NCBI GenBank assembly: GCA_040307135.1 | Contig: JAWRKD010000139.1 | Location: 1 to 29,287, forward strand | DNA length: 29,287 bases | Source of the DNA: Aminidesulfovibrio sp040307135 | Lineage (GTDB): Bacteria; Desulfobacterota; Desulfovibrionia; Desulfovibrionales; Desulfovibrionaceae | Direction: 5' to 3' | Shown here: positions 8,851-16,129 of the stretch, one piece after another | How the letters are laid out: each line of letters opens with the position of its first letter | Position numbering within the stretch: position 1 is the stretch's first letter | The notes under the pieces: model-generated | The model's database searches: none | What the model was told of the DNA's origin: nothing | Seen by the model: only the letters and a program-made list of their open reading frames with translations | Made by a program: the position numbers and the translations under genes

Positions 8851-9294
8851 ATGATCAAGATCGGCGTCATCATCTGCGCGCGCTACAGCTCCTGCGGCGG
8901 AGGCAAATGCTTTCGGGCCCTGCGTGAGCGCACGGGCGGATTTGCCCGCTACAGCGCCGCCGAGCCTGCGGAAATCGTCGGCTTCACCACCTGCGGCGGC
9001 TGCCCGGGCGGCAACGTGGAATATGTTCCCGCGGAATTCGCCAAGAACGGAGCCACGGTGGTGCATCTGGCCACCGGCCTGGTGGTGGGCTACCCGCCCT
9101 GCCCGAACATACGGCAGTTCAAGGCCTTCATCGAAACCCGCTACGGCCTGCCCGTGGTCCTGGGCACCCACCCCGTTCCCCTGAACTACCTGGAAACCCA
9201 CCAGCGGTTGCCGTTCTGGGCGGACGCGGACATGGCCTCCCTGGCCGGGCCGCTGCTGGAGGAATCCCGGGCGATCATGGCCGCGTACAACTGA
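8851..9294 (+). CDS. CGGC domain protein (predicted metal-binding)
   Basis: A 147-residue soluble protein of the CGGC family (Pfam PF08821 type), small Cys- and His-rich proteins thought to bind metal and common in anaerobes. Seen: a first strand IGVIICARYSSCGGGKCF, the name-giving TTCGGCPGG around residue 50, a YPPCPN motif and conserved histidines. The start has GAGG 6 nt upstream. The DUF4213/DUF364 gene follows after 30 nt and is likely in the same transcript; its family is also suspected of metal chelation, so a shared role in metal or metal-cofactor handling is a reasonable inference. Biochemical function is not established for the family. Confidence 0.82.
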   Translation: MIKIGVIICARYSSCGGGKCFRALRERTGGFARYSAAEPAEIVGFTTCGGCPGGNVEYVPAEFAKNGATVVHLATGLVVGYPPCPNIRQFKAFIETRYGLPVVLGTHPVPLNYLETHQRLPFWADADMASLAGPLLEESRAIMAAYN

Positions 9295-9324
9295 CGCACG
9301 GCGAGCCGCGGCAAGGAAAACGCC

Positions 9325-10062
9325 ATGAAGCCCACGATTCTCGAAGAGCTGCTCCGTACGCTGGACTGCGACTGCGCGGTGCGGGACATCCGCCAGGGCG
9401 TGTTCCATACCGCCGTGGTCACGCGGAGGTGCGGGCTGGCCGCGACCCTGCCCAGGGACGCCCTGCGCCAGTCCCCGCCCCTGGTGGCCGCGCCCGGAAC
9501 CCTGCACGAAAAGACCCCTCGGGAGCTGGCGGCCATGGCCCTTTCCGAAAGCATCCTGGAGGCGGCCATGGGCATGGCGGCCGTCAACTCCCTGCTCCGG
9601 GTGGACGAATCGGCCCTGGTGGAGAAGAACGCCCGGGACATCATCCTGGAGCGCGGGGCCGGGAAGAACGTGGCCGTGGTCGGGCATTTTCCGTTCCTGG
9701 GCAAGGTCCGCACGGAGACGAAAAACCTCTGGGTCCTGGAGAACAATCCCCAGGAGGGCGACCTGGGCCCGGAACAGGCCGGGGAGGTCATCCCCCGGGC
9801 CGACGTGGTGGCCATCACCGGCACCGCGCTCACCAACCACACCCTGGACGGACTTCTGGCGCTCTGCCCGGCAACGGCCTTTGTCATCATGCTGGGCGAC
9901 TCCGTGCCCTTTGCGCCGCTGCTCTTCGACCACGGCGTGGACGCCCTGAGCGGCACGCTGGTGCGGGACGCGGACCTGGCCCTGAGCTGCGTGAGCCAGG
10001 GGGCCAATTTCCGGCAGATTCGCGGAGTGGCGCGGCTGACCTGGTTCAAGGACCGGGCCTAG
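9325..10062 (+). CDS. DUF4213/DUF364 protein, putative heavy-metal chelation
   Basis: A 245-residue soluble protein with an N-terminal DUF4213-like part (enolase-like N fold; VVTRRCGLAATL) and a C-terminal Rossmann-like DUF364 part (VAVVGHFPFLGKV, then AEVIPRADVV-type and VVAITGTALTNHTLDGLL, then VIMLGDSVPFAPLLFDHGVDALSGT). Family members sit near genes for metal uptake or metal cofactors in many anaerobes. AAGGAA lies 6 nt before the ATG. It forms a pair with the CGGC gene. No catalytic residue can be named with confidence, so the role is only suggested by family and neighbour. Confidence 0.8.
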   Translation: MKPTILEELLRTLDCDCAVRDIRQGVFHTAVVTRRCGLAATLPRDALRQSPPLVAAPGTLHEKTPRELAAMALSESILEAAMGMAAVNSLLRVDESALVEKNARDIILERGAGKNVAVVGHFPFLGKVRTETKNLWVLENNPQEGDLGPEQAGEVIPRADVVAITGTALTNHTLDGLLALCPATAFVIMLGDSVPFAPLLFDHGVDALSGTLVRDADLALSCVSQGANFRQIRGVARLTWFKDRA

Positions 10063-10063
10063 C

Positions 10064-10273
10064 CCGGACGCCCGCTTCCGCGACAGGCGCGACGAAATCC
10101 GGGACTACCTGGAGCGCGAGTGCAAGACCGAGGGCGGGTACCGGCTGGTGCAGGACGAGGTGCTGCTGGCGGTGGGGAAGAAGGGATGTGATGCCGTAGG
10201 TGAGACCCGGATATCGCCCGTAGACAATGAACAGTCCTATCCTGTTAATAACATGCGCGGCAGCTTTAGTTAA
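10064..10273 (+). pseudogene. Remnant of the C-terminal end of an unidentified gene
   Basis: An open frame without a start codon begins right behind the DUF364 stop and reads PDARFRDRRDEIRDYLERE and, further on, QDEVLLAVGKK, which looks like the tail of a real protein with normal GC-rich codon use. After about residue 40 the frame runs into the AT-richer flank of the island and ends at TAA 10271-10273. Its family is not recognised. The same tail, more decayed, lies at 8709-8815. Confidence 0.4.
10087..10175 (+). repeat. Decayed direct repeat, copy B
   Basis: Partner of 8709-8796 (about 74% identity by hand alignment). Together the two copies bracket the CGGC and DUF364 genes. This copy keeps an open reading frame, the other one does not. 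Confidence 0.6.
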
Positions 10274-11662
10274 TCATTCTCTTTTTAACGCGGTGATATC
10301 TTTGTTCAACTCGTTATATACAGCACTATTCTTGCCAAGATAGGCACTGTTAACGGTTGTTTTTTCAATTGGCCACCCGAGTAAACCAATCAGTATCCGT
10401 TCAAGTATCCAACGTAAATGTTCACGAGCGCCCTGAAGTGCTCCATAGGTTGACGGCGCAAAATCATGACCATGGATAAATTTATTTCTAATACTCGATA
10501 ATCCAAATTTTCCACCAATCGGCCACAGATCATCAATTTTTACATTATATTCATGACATGCCATATTAATCTTCTCTGAAAATCCCAAATAATTAGCATT
10601 ATCAATTTTATCCTTAATAATTTTAAATTCATCATCCTTTACATGATTTTTTTCTAAAACCTTAATAACAGTTTCTTTGCATCTTGCCCAAATATCATTA
10701 TTTATTATGTGTAAATCTGTTCTACTTTTATTTACAATATAGTTAATAACGGACTCAAGCGCAGCATACTTATAAATAAAATCCTTCTCCAAAGTAGAAT
10801 CATCATATGAATTAATTTTGTACAAATAATTATAAATGCAATCTTCGCCAAAACATAGTATTTTTTTATATGCACTCTTAACAAATTCTGCAAAATATTG
10901 ACCTGGGATTAGTTCTTCGCGTTCATTTTTTTCACCCATAGTGCCTGGATATCTATAAAATTCGTTATAATATCTACCATTACTTTGCTCATCAAGCCTG
11001 AATAGAAATAGTCTGCAGCGGATTGCTACTGAAATGATATTCAAAAAAAGTCGTAATGATATAACAGAGTTAATTTCATTTGAAAATTTATAATCGACTA
11101 TTGTTATAATATTATATTTATTTTCTAAATTATCAATAATTTTTTTCAAGGCAAAGCGAATATCACGATTAATATTAATATGTATGCTCTTTGTATCCAA
11201 TTTTATCTTGCGATGCCCCTTTTCAATCCCTGAAAAAATAGGAATTTTTGAATAGTCTGTAAAATACGCGCGTCCTTTTTTGCCAGATTCACCCAACTCA
11301 AGATTATGGCTAACATGACAGTTAGACGCATGTAGCGTCATCAAACATTTGCTACTATTAACTCCATAATAGCGCTCTTTCCCCGACAAAACATATGGTT
11401 CATTAAGCGCCAAAACATTAATAATTCCTCCTCCAGTATCTCGCACAATCAATTTCATCGATTTTATGTTGCGATTCCATAATTTCTTGTATTGCCCTGC
11501 CGTGGGATAAGCCATCACTTCAATTTTGTTTCTCTCAAAACTTGGCAAGAAAACATCAATAAAAACACGCAAAATTCGTCCATCAGCAAGATGGATTATA
11601 GACGTACCGCTATAATCGGCGTCATTGCGAATGCCCCTGCCATGCGATTCCATATTTCCCCC
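10207..11662. other. AT-rich island, probably horizontally acquired
   Basis: Base composition drops abruptly from well above 60% G+C to about one third across roughly 1.45 kb, and returns within a few tens of bases on the right side. The island holds a single gene. No transposase, integrase, tRNA or inverted terminal repeat was seen. Near the borders, TAGGTGAGAC (10197-10206) and TAGATGAGAC (11663-11672) differ by one base and could be remains of a target duplication, but such a match may be chance. Confidence 0.75.
10274..11653 (-). CDS. HEPN-domain protein, candidate ApeA-like abortive-infection factor
   Basis: A 459-residue protein with AT-rich codon use unlike all its neighbours. The C-terminal third is predicted helical and carries RNKFIH (Arg389-x4-His394), the R-x4-6-H motif of HEPN ribonucleases, preceded by a helix KYAALESVINYIV of the kind seen in large HEPN proteins. 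The N-terminal ~250 residues, rich in beta-type segments (VFLPSFERNKIEVMAYPT, SIIHLADGRILRVFIDVF), have no motif I can name; their size and order resemble ApeA, a single-gene anti-phage protein that cleaves tRNA. GGGGG lies 4 nt before the start. It sits 19 nt behind the glycosyltransferase stop on the same strand. No membrane segment. The HEPN call is fairly firm, the ApeA comparison tentative. Confidence 0.6.
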   Translation of the reverse strand: MESHGRGIRNDADYSGTSIIHLADGRILRVFIDVFLPSFERNKIEVMAYPTAGQYKKLWNRNIKSMKLIVRDTGGGIINVLALNEPYVLSGKERYYGVNSSKCLMTLHASNCHVSHNLELGESGKKGRAYFTDYSKIPIFSGIEKGHRKIKLDTKSIHININRDIRFALKKIIDNLENKYNIITIVDYKFSNEINSVISLRLFLNIISVAIRCRLFLFRLDEQSNGRYYNEFYRYPGTMGEKNEREELIPGQYFAEFVKSAYKKILCFGEDCIYNYLYKINSYDDSTLEKDFIYKYAALESVINYIVNKSRTDLHIINNDIWARCKETVIKVLEKNHVKDDEFKIIKDKIDNANYLGFSEKINMACHEYNVKIDDLWPIGGKFGLSSIRNKFIHGHDFAPSTYGALQGAREHLRWILERILIGLLGWPIEKTTVNSAYLGKNSAVYNELNKDITALKRE

Positions 11663-11672
11663 TAGATGAGAC

Positions 11673-12692
11673 TCACCCCGCCATCAAACAATCCTTCCCT
11701 TCCTCCCATCCCCTTTCCCGTAAAAACGCCCCAATCTCTTCCCGCGCGCCACGGCTGCCCACGTAGGACAGGCAAAAGGCCTGGCCAGCCGGCGGGAGTT
11801 CGTCGCGGTGGAGCACGGGACGGCCATTGACCATGCGGCCGATCTTGCGGGGATCGATATCCGCGTAGGCGATGATGTTGACCCCGTGCTCCAGAAGCAG
11901 GTCGGCCCGTTTGCGCGTGGTGCGGCCAGCGCCGAGCACGATCACGTCCGGGTGGTGCGGGTTGTGCGCGGCCAGCCAGCGGGCCAGGAACCCGGTCTTG
12001 AGCCGGTAGAAGGCCTCCACGCCGTAGCTGGGGTGGGTGCGCGAGAGCCGGTGGGGCGGGTCGTTCCAGATGAGCAGTTCCTGGGGCGCTTTCTCCATGC
12101 GCACGCCTGCCTCCAAAAGCCGCAAGATCAGCTCGTAGTCCTCGGGAAACAGGCCCGCGCGATACGGGCCGTGCGTCGCCACCAGCTCGCGCCGGAACAT
12201 CAGGGACGGGTGGGCGAAGGGCGACTCCACGAACCGGTTCAGGAAAATCTGCTCATGGCTGATCAGGCTGTTGATCCAGTCCACGTAGTGGGCATAGCCG
12301 CCCCGCCCGGCTCGGTCTCCGCCGAAGCCCACCCGGCAGCCCGCCAGGCCCAGGCCCGGGTCCGCGTCGAGCATGCGGGCCTGGATTTCCAGGCGCTGGG
12401 GCAGGCTCAGGTCGTCGGCGTCCATGCGCGCCATATAGGGGGCGCTGGCCGCCTCCAGACAGGCGTTGAGCGCAGGCACGATGCCCCCGTGGGGGAGGAA
12501 CAGGGGCCGCACCCGGGAATCGCGGGCCGCATAGGCGCGGAGGATGTCCGGCGTGGCGTCGGTGGAGCCGTCGTCGGCCGCGAGGATCTCGATGTCGGCC
12601 AGGGTCTGGGAAAGCAGGCTGTCCAAGGCCGCGGGCAGCGTGGCCGCGCAGTTGAAGCAGGGCAGGGCCACCGAGACCCGCGGCGCGGCCAC
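11673..12692 (-). CDS. Family 2 glycosyltransferase with C-terminal Rossmann-like domain
   Basis: A 339-residue protein. Residues 1 to about 230 form a GT-A domain: VALPCFNCAATLPAALDSLL, then LAADDGSTD (nucleotide-sugar contact), ARMDADD (the DxD metal motif) and FPEDYELILRLL (acidic catalytic region). The last ~100 residues look like a separate Rossmann-type segment (VIVLGAGRTTRKRADLLLEHG, YADIDPRKIG), similar to the nucleotide-binding start of sugar acyltransferases such as PglD. The start is GTG at 12692, directly abutting the TAG of the tRNA thiolase gene, with GGAAGGG 4 nt upstream. It is third in the operon starting at 13804. Acceptor and donor sugar are unknown. Confidence 0.82.
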   Translation of the reverse strand: MAAPRVSVALPCFNCAATLPAALDSLLSQTLADIEILAADDGSTDATPDILRAYAARDSRVRPLFLPHGGIVPALNACLEAASAPYMARMDADDLSLPQRLEIQARMLDADPGLGLAGCRVGFGGDRAGRGGYAHYVDWINSLISHEQIFLNRFVESPFAHPSLMFRRELVATHGPYRAGLFPEDYELILRLLEAGVRMEKAPQELLIWNDPPHRLSRTHPSYGVEAFYRLKTGFLARWLAAHNPHHPDVIVLGAGRTTRKRADLLLEHGVNIIAYADIDPRKIGRMVNGRPVLHRDELPPAGQAFCLSYVGSRGAREEIGAFLRERGWEEGKDCLMAG

Positions 12693-13604
12693 CTAGCCCT
12701 TCCCGGCGGCCGCCACGGCCAGGCGCACCCGGCAGACCCCGCACAACTCCTGGGACGTGGGCGCGCCGCACGTGGCGCACGGCGTGAGCGCGAACCCGCT
12801 CTCGCGCTCCTGGGCCGCGAACGCGGGCCTGCCGCGCTCTAGGAAGCCCTCGTAAAAGGACACCTTGCTGCCCGGGCTCTTCCACTCCAGGTCGTTCCAG
12901 AGCCGCTTGTGGCCCGTGAAGCTGGCCCCGGGGCTGTAGGGGCAGGCATCCTTGTGGTGCTCGATGCCGCGCAGGAAGGCGAAGGCCGCGGTCTCGAACT
13001 CCGAGAGCCGGTAGAGCGGCTTGACCTTGCGCGCGAAGCCGGACTCGTCCGGCAGGCACGGCCCCTGATCGCCCAGGTAGGCCTGGTCCCAGCGCAGGGT
13101 GTTGGCGAAGAGCCGGGCCACCTCGTCGTCCAGGTTGTGGCCCGTGGCCAGGGCCGTGTACCCGCCCTCCAGGGCTATCCTGTTGAAATAGTGGCGCTTG
13201 ATCTTGCCGCAGATGGAGCACACGGGCCGGTGCACCGCGGCCTTGACCAGGGGAATGGCCAGGCCCTCCTTGGCCAGCTCCAGAACCTGGAGCTGGAGGC
13301 CCCGGTCCGCGCAGAAGCCCTCCACCTTGGCCCGGGCGCGCTCCGAGGAGCGGGGAATGCCCAGGTCCACGTGCAGGCCCGTGACGTCGAAGCCCAGGTC
13401 GGAGAGCTGGAGCATGAGGGAGAGCGAGTCCTTGCCGCCCGAGAGCGCCACCAGGACCCGGTCCTTGCGCGTGAACATGGCGTGGCGGCGGATGGCGTTC
13501 TCCACCTGGCGGCTGAAATAGACCAGGAAGCAGTCCCGGCAGAACGCCGTGTTGTGGCTGGGCAGGGCCACCTCGGCCGGTGCCTTGCAGCGGCGGCACT
13601 TCAT
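12693..13604 (-). CDS. ttuA: TtuA/Ncs6-type tRNA 2-thiouridine synthetase
   Basis: A 303-residue ATP-pyrophosphatase that adenylates and thiolates a tRNA uridine. Seen: an N-terminal zinc site (Cys3, Cys6, Cys22, Cys25), the PP-loop SGGKDS at 55-60, Cys129-x2-Cys132 together with Cys221 (the spacing of the three [4Fe-4S] ligands of Thermus TtuA), the LATGHNLDDEVA motif and a C-terminal zinc site (Cys276, Cys279, Cys288, Cys291). Both zinc fingers separate it from plain TtcA. The sulfur-carrier-like gene ends 2 nt upstream of the start, which matches the TtuB-TtuA partnership. In thermophiles this system thiolates U54; in this organism the target position is not known. Confidence 0.85.
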   Translation of the reverse strand: MKCRRCKAPAEVALPSHNTAFCRDCFLVYFSRQVENAIRRHAMFTRKDRVLVALSGGKDSLSLMLQLSDLGFDVTGLHVDLGIPRSSERARAKVEGFCADRGLQLQVLELAKEGLAIPLVKAAVHRPVCSICGKIKRHYFNRIALEGGYTALATGHNLDDEVARLFANTLRWDQAYLGDQGPCLPDESGFARKVKPLYRLSEFETAAFAFLRGIEHHKDACPYSPGASFTGHKRLWNDLEWKSPGSKVSFYEGFLERGRPAFAAQERESGFALTPCATCGAPTSQELCGVCRVRLAVAAAGKG

Positions 13605-13606
13605 GG

Positions 13607-13804
13607 TCAGCCTGCGGACACGACCACGCGCACGGTGAGCGCGTCGTCGGGGTTGAGTTTGAGGTCCTGGGTCAGCAGCCTGCCGCCGCGGATGACCAGG
13701 GCCTCGGTGTGCCGCAGGCCCAGGCGGTTCAGGAGCTGCTGCACGGTGTTCAGCTGGGCGAAGGTCTTGACCTCGCCGCCGGGTTCCATGCGCACGGTGA
13801 TCAT
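13607..13804 (-). CDS. MoaD/ThiS-like ubiquitin-fold sulfur carrier
   Basis: A 65-residue beta-grasp protein by length and pattern: ITVRMEP, then VQQLLNRLGL, EALVIRGGRLLTQDLKLNPDD and LTVRVVVSAG. Its place directly ahead of ttuA says it delivers sulfur for tRNA thiolation (the TtuB role). Unusually, it ends Ser-Ala-Gly instead of the Gly-Gly that is normally adenylated and thiocarboxylated. AAGGA lies 6 nt before the ATG. First full gene of the operon running to 11673 and perhaps to 10274. Confidence 0.78.
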   Translation of the reverse strand: MITVRMEPGGEVKTFAQLNTVQQLLNRLGLRHTEALVIRGGRLLTQDLKLNPDDALTVRVVVSAG

Positions 13805-13830
13805 GGGGCGTCCTTGGGGGCGTTGCTCAT
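13801..13830 (-). other. Possible nine-codon upstream ORF ahead of the sulfur-carrier gene
   Basis: On the minus strand, ATG at 13830 opens MSNAPKDAP followed by TGA, whose bases overlap the ATG of the sulfur-carrier gene (ATGA). The predicted promoter at 13837-13865 would start transcription at about this ATG. It may be chance, or a translated leader coupled to the next gene. Confidence 0.25.
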
Positions 13831-13836
13831 GGCCCG

Positions 13837-13865
13837 AGCATAGCCCGGCCTGCGCGCGGCCACAA
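13837..13865 (-). promoter_or_regulatory. Possible promoter of the sulfur-carrier/ttuA operon
   Basis: Minus strand TTGTGG (13865-13860), 17 bp, TATGCT (13842-13837). The boxes match consensus only partly (3 and 4 of 6), but spacing and position are right, in the gap divergent from the response regulator. Confidence 0.35.
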
Positions 13866-13909
13866 GCCCGGCGGGGCGGCCGCTCCCGGCCGGAGCGGCA
13901 ACTCTCCGG

Positions 13910-13937
13910 TTGACCCCCGGCCGAAAATGGGTATCTT
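13910..13937 (+). promoter_or_regulatory. Putative promoter of the response regulator gene
   Basis: TTGACC (13910-13915), 16 bp, TATCTT (13932-13937). The start of transcription would be near 13944, leaving a ~29-nt leader with the AAGGAG ribosome site before the ATG at 13973. Confidence 0.5.
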
Positions 13938-13972
13938 CAAAAATGAAGGCACCTGTTGCCAAGGAGTGCGTC

Positions 13973-14344
13973 ATGGGAAAGCCGCGCATCCTCGTTGTGG
14001 ACGACGAGAAGCATATCCGGATGCTCTACCAGGAGGAACTCCAGGTGGAGGGCTACGATGTGGCCGTTTCCGACGGCGAGGAGCCCATCCTGGAAGTGGT
14101 GGACCGTGAGCGTCCAGCCATCGTGATCCTGGACATCAAGCTCGGGGTGAACCGCTCCGGCCTGGACCTGCTCCAGGACATCCGCAGCCGTTACACCGAT
14201 CTGCCCGTGATCCTGTCCACGGCCTACGACAGCTTTCAGCACGACCTCAAGTCCATCGCCGCGGACTTCTACGTGGTCAAGTCCGTGGACCTCACCGAAC
14301 TCAAGGGCAAGGTGAAGCAGGCCCTGGCCAAGGCCGGGGTCTGA
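13973..14344 (+). CDS. Single-domain response regulator (CheY-like receiver)
   Basis: A 123-residue receiver domain without an output domain. Seen: acidic pocket Asp10-Asp11, phospho-acceptor Asp54 in VILDIK, switch Thr83 in LSTAY and Lys103 in YVVKS. The lysine is followed by Ser where most receivers have Pro. The start at 13973 is fixed by AAGGAG 6 nt upstream. No histidine kinase lies nearby, so the phosphodonor and target protein must be encoded elsewhere; it could serve as a phosphorelay intermediate or act by protein contact. Confidence 0.9.
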   Translation: MGKPRILVVDDEKHIRMLYQEELQVEGYDVAVSDGEEPILEVVDRERPAIVILDIKLGVNRSGLDLLQDIRSRYTDLPVILSTAYDSFQHDLKSIAADFYVVKSVDLTELKGKVKQALAKAGV

Positions 14345-14353
14345 TCCCCTCCC

Positions 14354-14369
14354 GCGGGCCCAGGCCCGC
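14354..14369 (+). terminator. GC-rich hairpin behind the response regulator
   Basis: GCGGGCC-CA-GGCCCGC is a perfect palindrome (6 bp stem with a 4-nt loop when folded) 9 nt after the stop codon. No T-run follows, so it may terminate poorly or only protect the 3' end. Confidence 0.35.
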
Positions 14370-14428
14370 CGCGGCGCGCGGGCGCTTTCCCCTTGCCCCG
14401 TGCCGCGCTTCGTGCTAGCCGCTTGCCC

Positions 14429-15093
14429 ATGCCGGATTTTCTCTCCGACAAGATCGTCACCGTCAGCATCCTGGCCGTTCCCCTGCTCCTGGCCCTCACC
14501 TGCCACGAACTGGCCCACGGTCTGGCGGCCTTCGCCCTGGGCGACCCCACGGCCAAACGCGCCGGGCGCCTGACCCTCAATCCCCTGCGCCACCTGGACC
14601 CCCTGGGCACCATCGTCTTCTTCATCGCCAACATCGGCTGGCCAAGCCCGTGCCCGTGGACCCGCGCCACTTCAAGAACCAGCTCAAGGGCATGCTCCTG
14701 GTGGCCATGGCCGGCCCCGCGGCCAACTTCCTGCTCTCCGCGGCCTTCGCCGCCCTGTACCACGGCCTGCTGCCCCTGGCCCTGGAGCACGAGACCGAGC
14801 TGCTGGGCAAGGTCCTGGTGCCGCTCACCCTCATCGCCCAGGCCGGGGTCTTCGTGAACCTGGTGCTCGGAGCCTTCAATCTGCTGCCCGTGCCGCCCCT
14901 GGACGGCAGCAACATCGTGGCCGGGCTGCTGCCCCGGCGCGTGGCCTATCGCTATCTTTCCTTCGGCCGCTACGGCATCTTCGTGCTCCTGGCCCTGTTC
15001 CTGGCCTCGGACCTCCTGAACCTGAACCTCCTGGGCCGGGTCATCCTGCCCGTGGTGGAGACCGGCGCCGGCCTTCTGCGCGTGCCCCTGTAA
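14429..15093 (+). pseudogene. Site-2 protease family (M50) membrane metalloprotease, frameshifted
   Basis: Two reading frames together encode a 221-residue M50 protease of the type found ahead of trpS in many bacteria. The first frame (from ATG 14429) holds a membrane segment and the zinc site HELAH in LTCHELAHG, then GRLTLNPLRHLDPLGT and FFIANIGW. The second frame continues with PVDPRHFKN, MAGPAANF and the third zinc-ligand motif NLLPVPPLDGS. At 14638-14643 the sequence reads GGCTGGCCAAG where GGCTGGGCCAAG would keep the frame (GW-AKPVPVDP), so one G is missing. All catalytic residues remain intact, which suggests a recent mutation or a sequencing error. No ribosome site is visible at the start. 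Confidence 0.85.
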
Positions 15094-15111
15094 CCCCAAC
15101 CCCCGACAGCC

Positions 15112-16119
15112 ATGAGCAAACCCGTCAAACGCATCGTTTCGGGCATGCGGCCCACCGGACCGCTCCACCTCGGCCACTACTTCGGCGTGCTCCTCAACTG
15201 GATCAAGCTCCAGGAGGAGTACGACTGCCGGTTCTTCGTGGCCGACTGGCACGCCATGACCAGCGAATACGCCGATCCCCGGCGCATCAAGGGCTTCGTG
15301 CCCGGCCTGGTGCTGGACTGGGTGGCCGCGGGCCTGGATCCCGAGAAGTGCGTCATTTTCCAGCAGTCCCAGGTCAAGGAGCACGCCGAGCTGCACCTCA
15401 TCCTGTCCATGCTCACGCCCTTGTCCTGGCTGGAGCGCAACCCCACCTACAAGGAAGTCTCCCAGGAGCTCTCCGGCCAGAAGGACCTGGCCACCTACGG
15501 CTTCCTGGGCTACCCCGTGCTCATGGCCTCGGACATCCTGCTCTACCGGGCCACGGCCGTGCCCGTGGGCCAGGACCAGCTGCCGCACATGGAGCTGACC
15601 CGGGAGATCGCCCGGCGCTTCAACCACCTGAACGGCCAGTTCTTCCCCGAGCCCGAGGCCCTGCTCACCCCGGAGGCCAAGCTGCCGGGCCTGGACGGCC
15701 GCAAGATGAGCAAGAGCTACGGCAACTTCATCGGCCTGGGCGAGCCCATGGGCGAGATCGTGCCCAAGGTCAAGACCATGTTCACGGACAAGAACCGGCT
15801 GCGCAAGTCCGACCCCGGCGACCCGGACGTCTGCAACCTCTTCCCCTACCACCGGCTCATGACCGACGCGGGCAAGTGCGAGGATATCCGCCAGGGATGC
15901 GTGTCCGCGAGCCTCGGCTGCGTGGACTGCAAGAAGCTGCTCCTCGAGTCCATGGAGCGCTTCCTGGCCCCGATCCACGCCCGCCGCGCCGAGCTGGAGA
16001 AGAATCCCCGGCGGCTCGCGGAGATCCTGGCCGACGGCAACGCCAAGGCCCGCAGGGAGGCCGATGCTGCCATGCGCGAGATCCGCGGCCTGCTCAACTT
16101 CCAGTTCGACGAAATCTGA
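15112..16119 (+). CDS. trpS: Tryptophanyl-tRNA synthetase
   Basis: A 335-residue class I aminoacyl-tRNA synthetase that charges tRNA-Trp. Seen: the HIGH-type motif HLGH at 19-22 in TGPLHLGHYFG, the family's FVADWHAMTS, MASDILLY and VPVGQDQ segments that shape the Trp and ATP pocket, and KMSKS at 198-202. Length is normal. It begins 18 nt after the M50 gene with only a weak ribosome site and is followed after 10 nt by the PPIase gene, consistent with one transcript. Confidence 0.96.
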   Translation: MSKPVKRIVSGMRPTGPLHLGHYFGVLLNWIKLQEEYDCRFFVADWHAMTSEYADPRRIKGFVPGLVLDWVAAGLDPEKCVIFQQSQVKEHAELHLILSMLTPLSWLERNPTYKEVSQELSGQKDLATYGFLGYPVLMASDILLYRATAVPVGQDQLPHMELTREIARRFNHLNGQFFPEPEALLTPEAKLPGLDGRKMSKSYGNFIGLGEPMGEIVPKVKTMFTDKNRLRKSDPGDPDVCNLFPYHRLMTDAGKCEDIRQGCVSASLGCVDCKKLLLESMERFLAPIHARRAELEKNPRRLAEILADGNAKARREADAAMREIRGLLNFQFDEI

Positions 16120-16129
16120 GGAGGGCGTC

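Noticed and set aside
10230..10246. Short inverted repeat AACAG-N7-CTGTT downstream of the HEPN gene
   Set aside because: Five base pairs with no T-run on either strand; too weak to call a terminator or recombination site.
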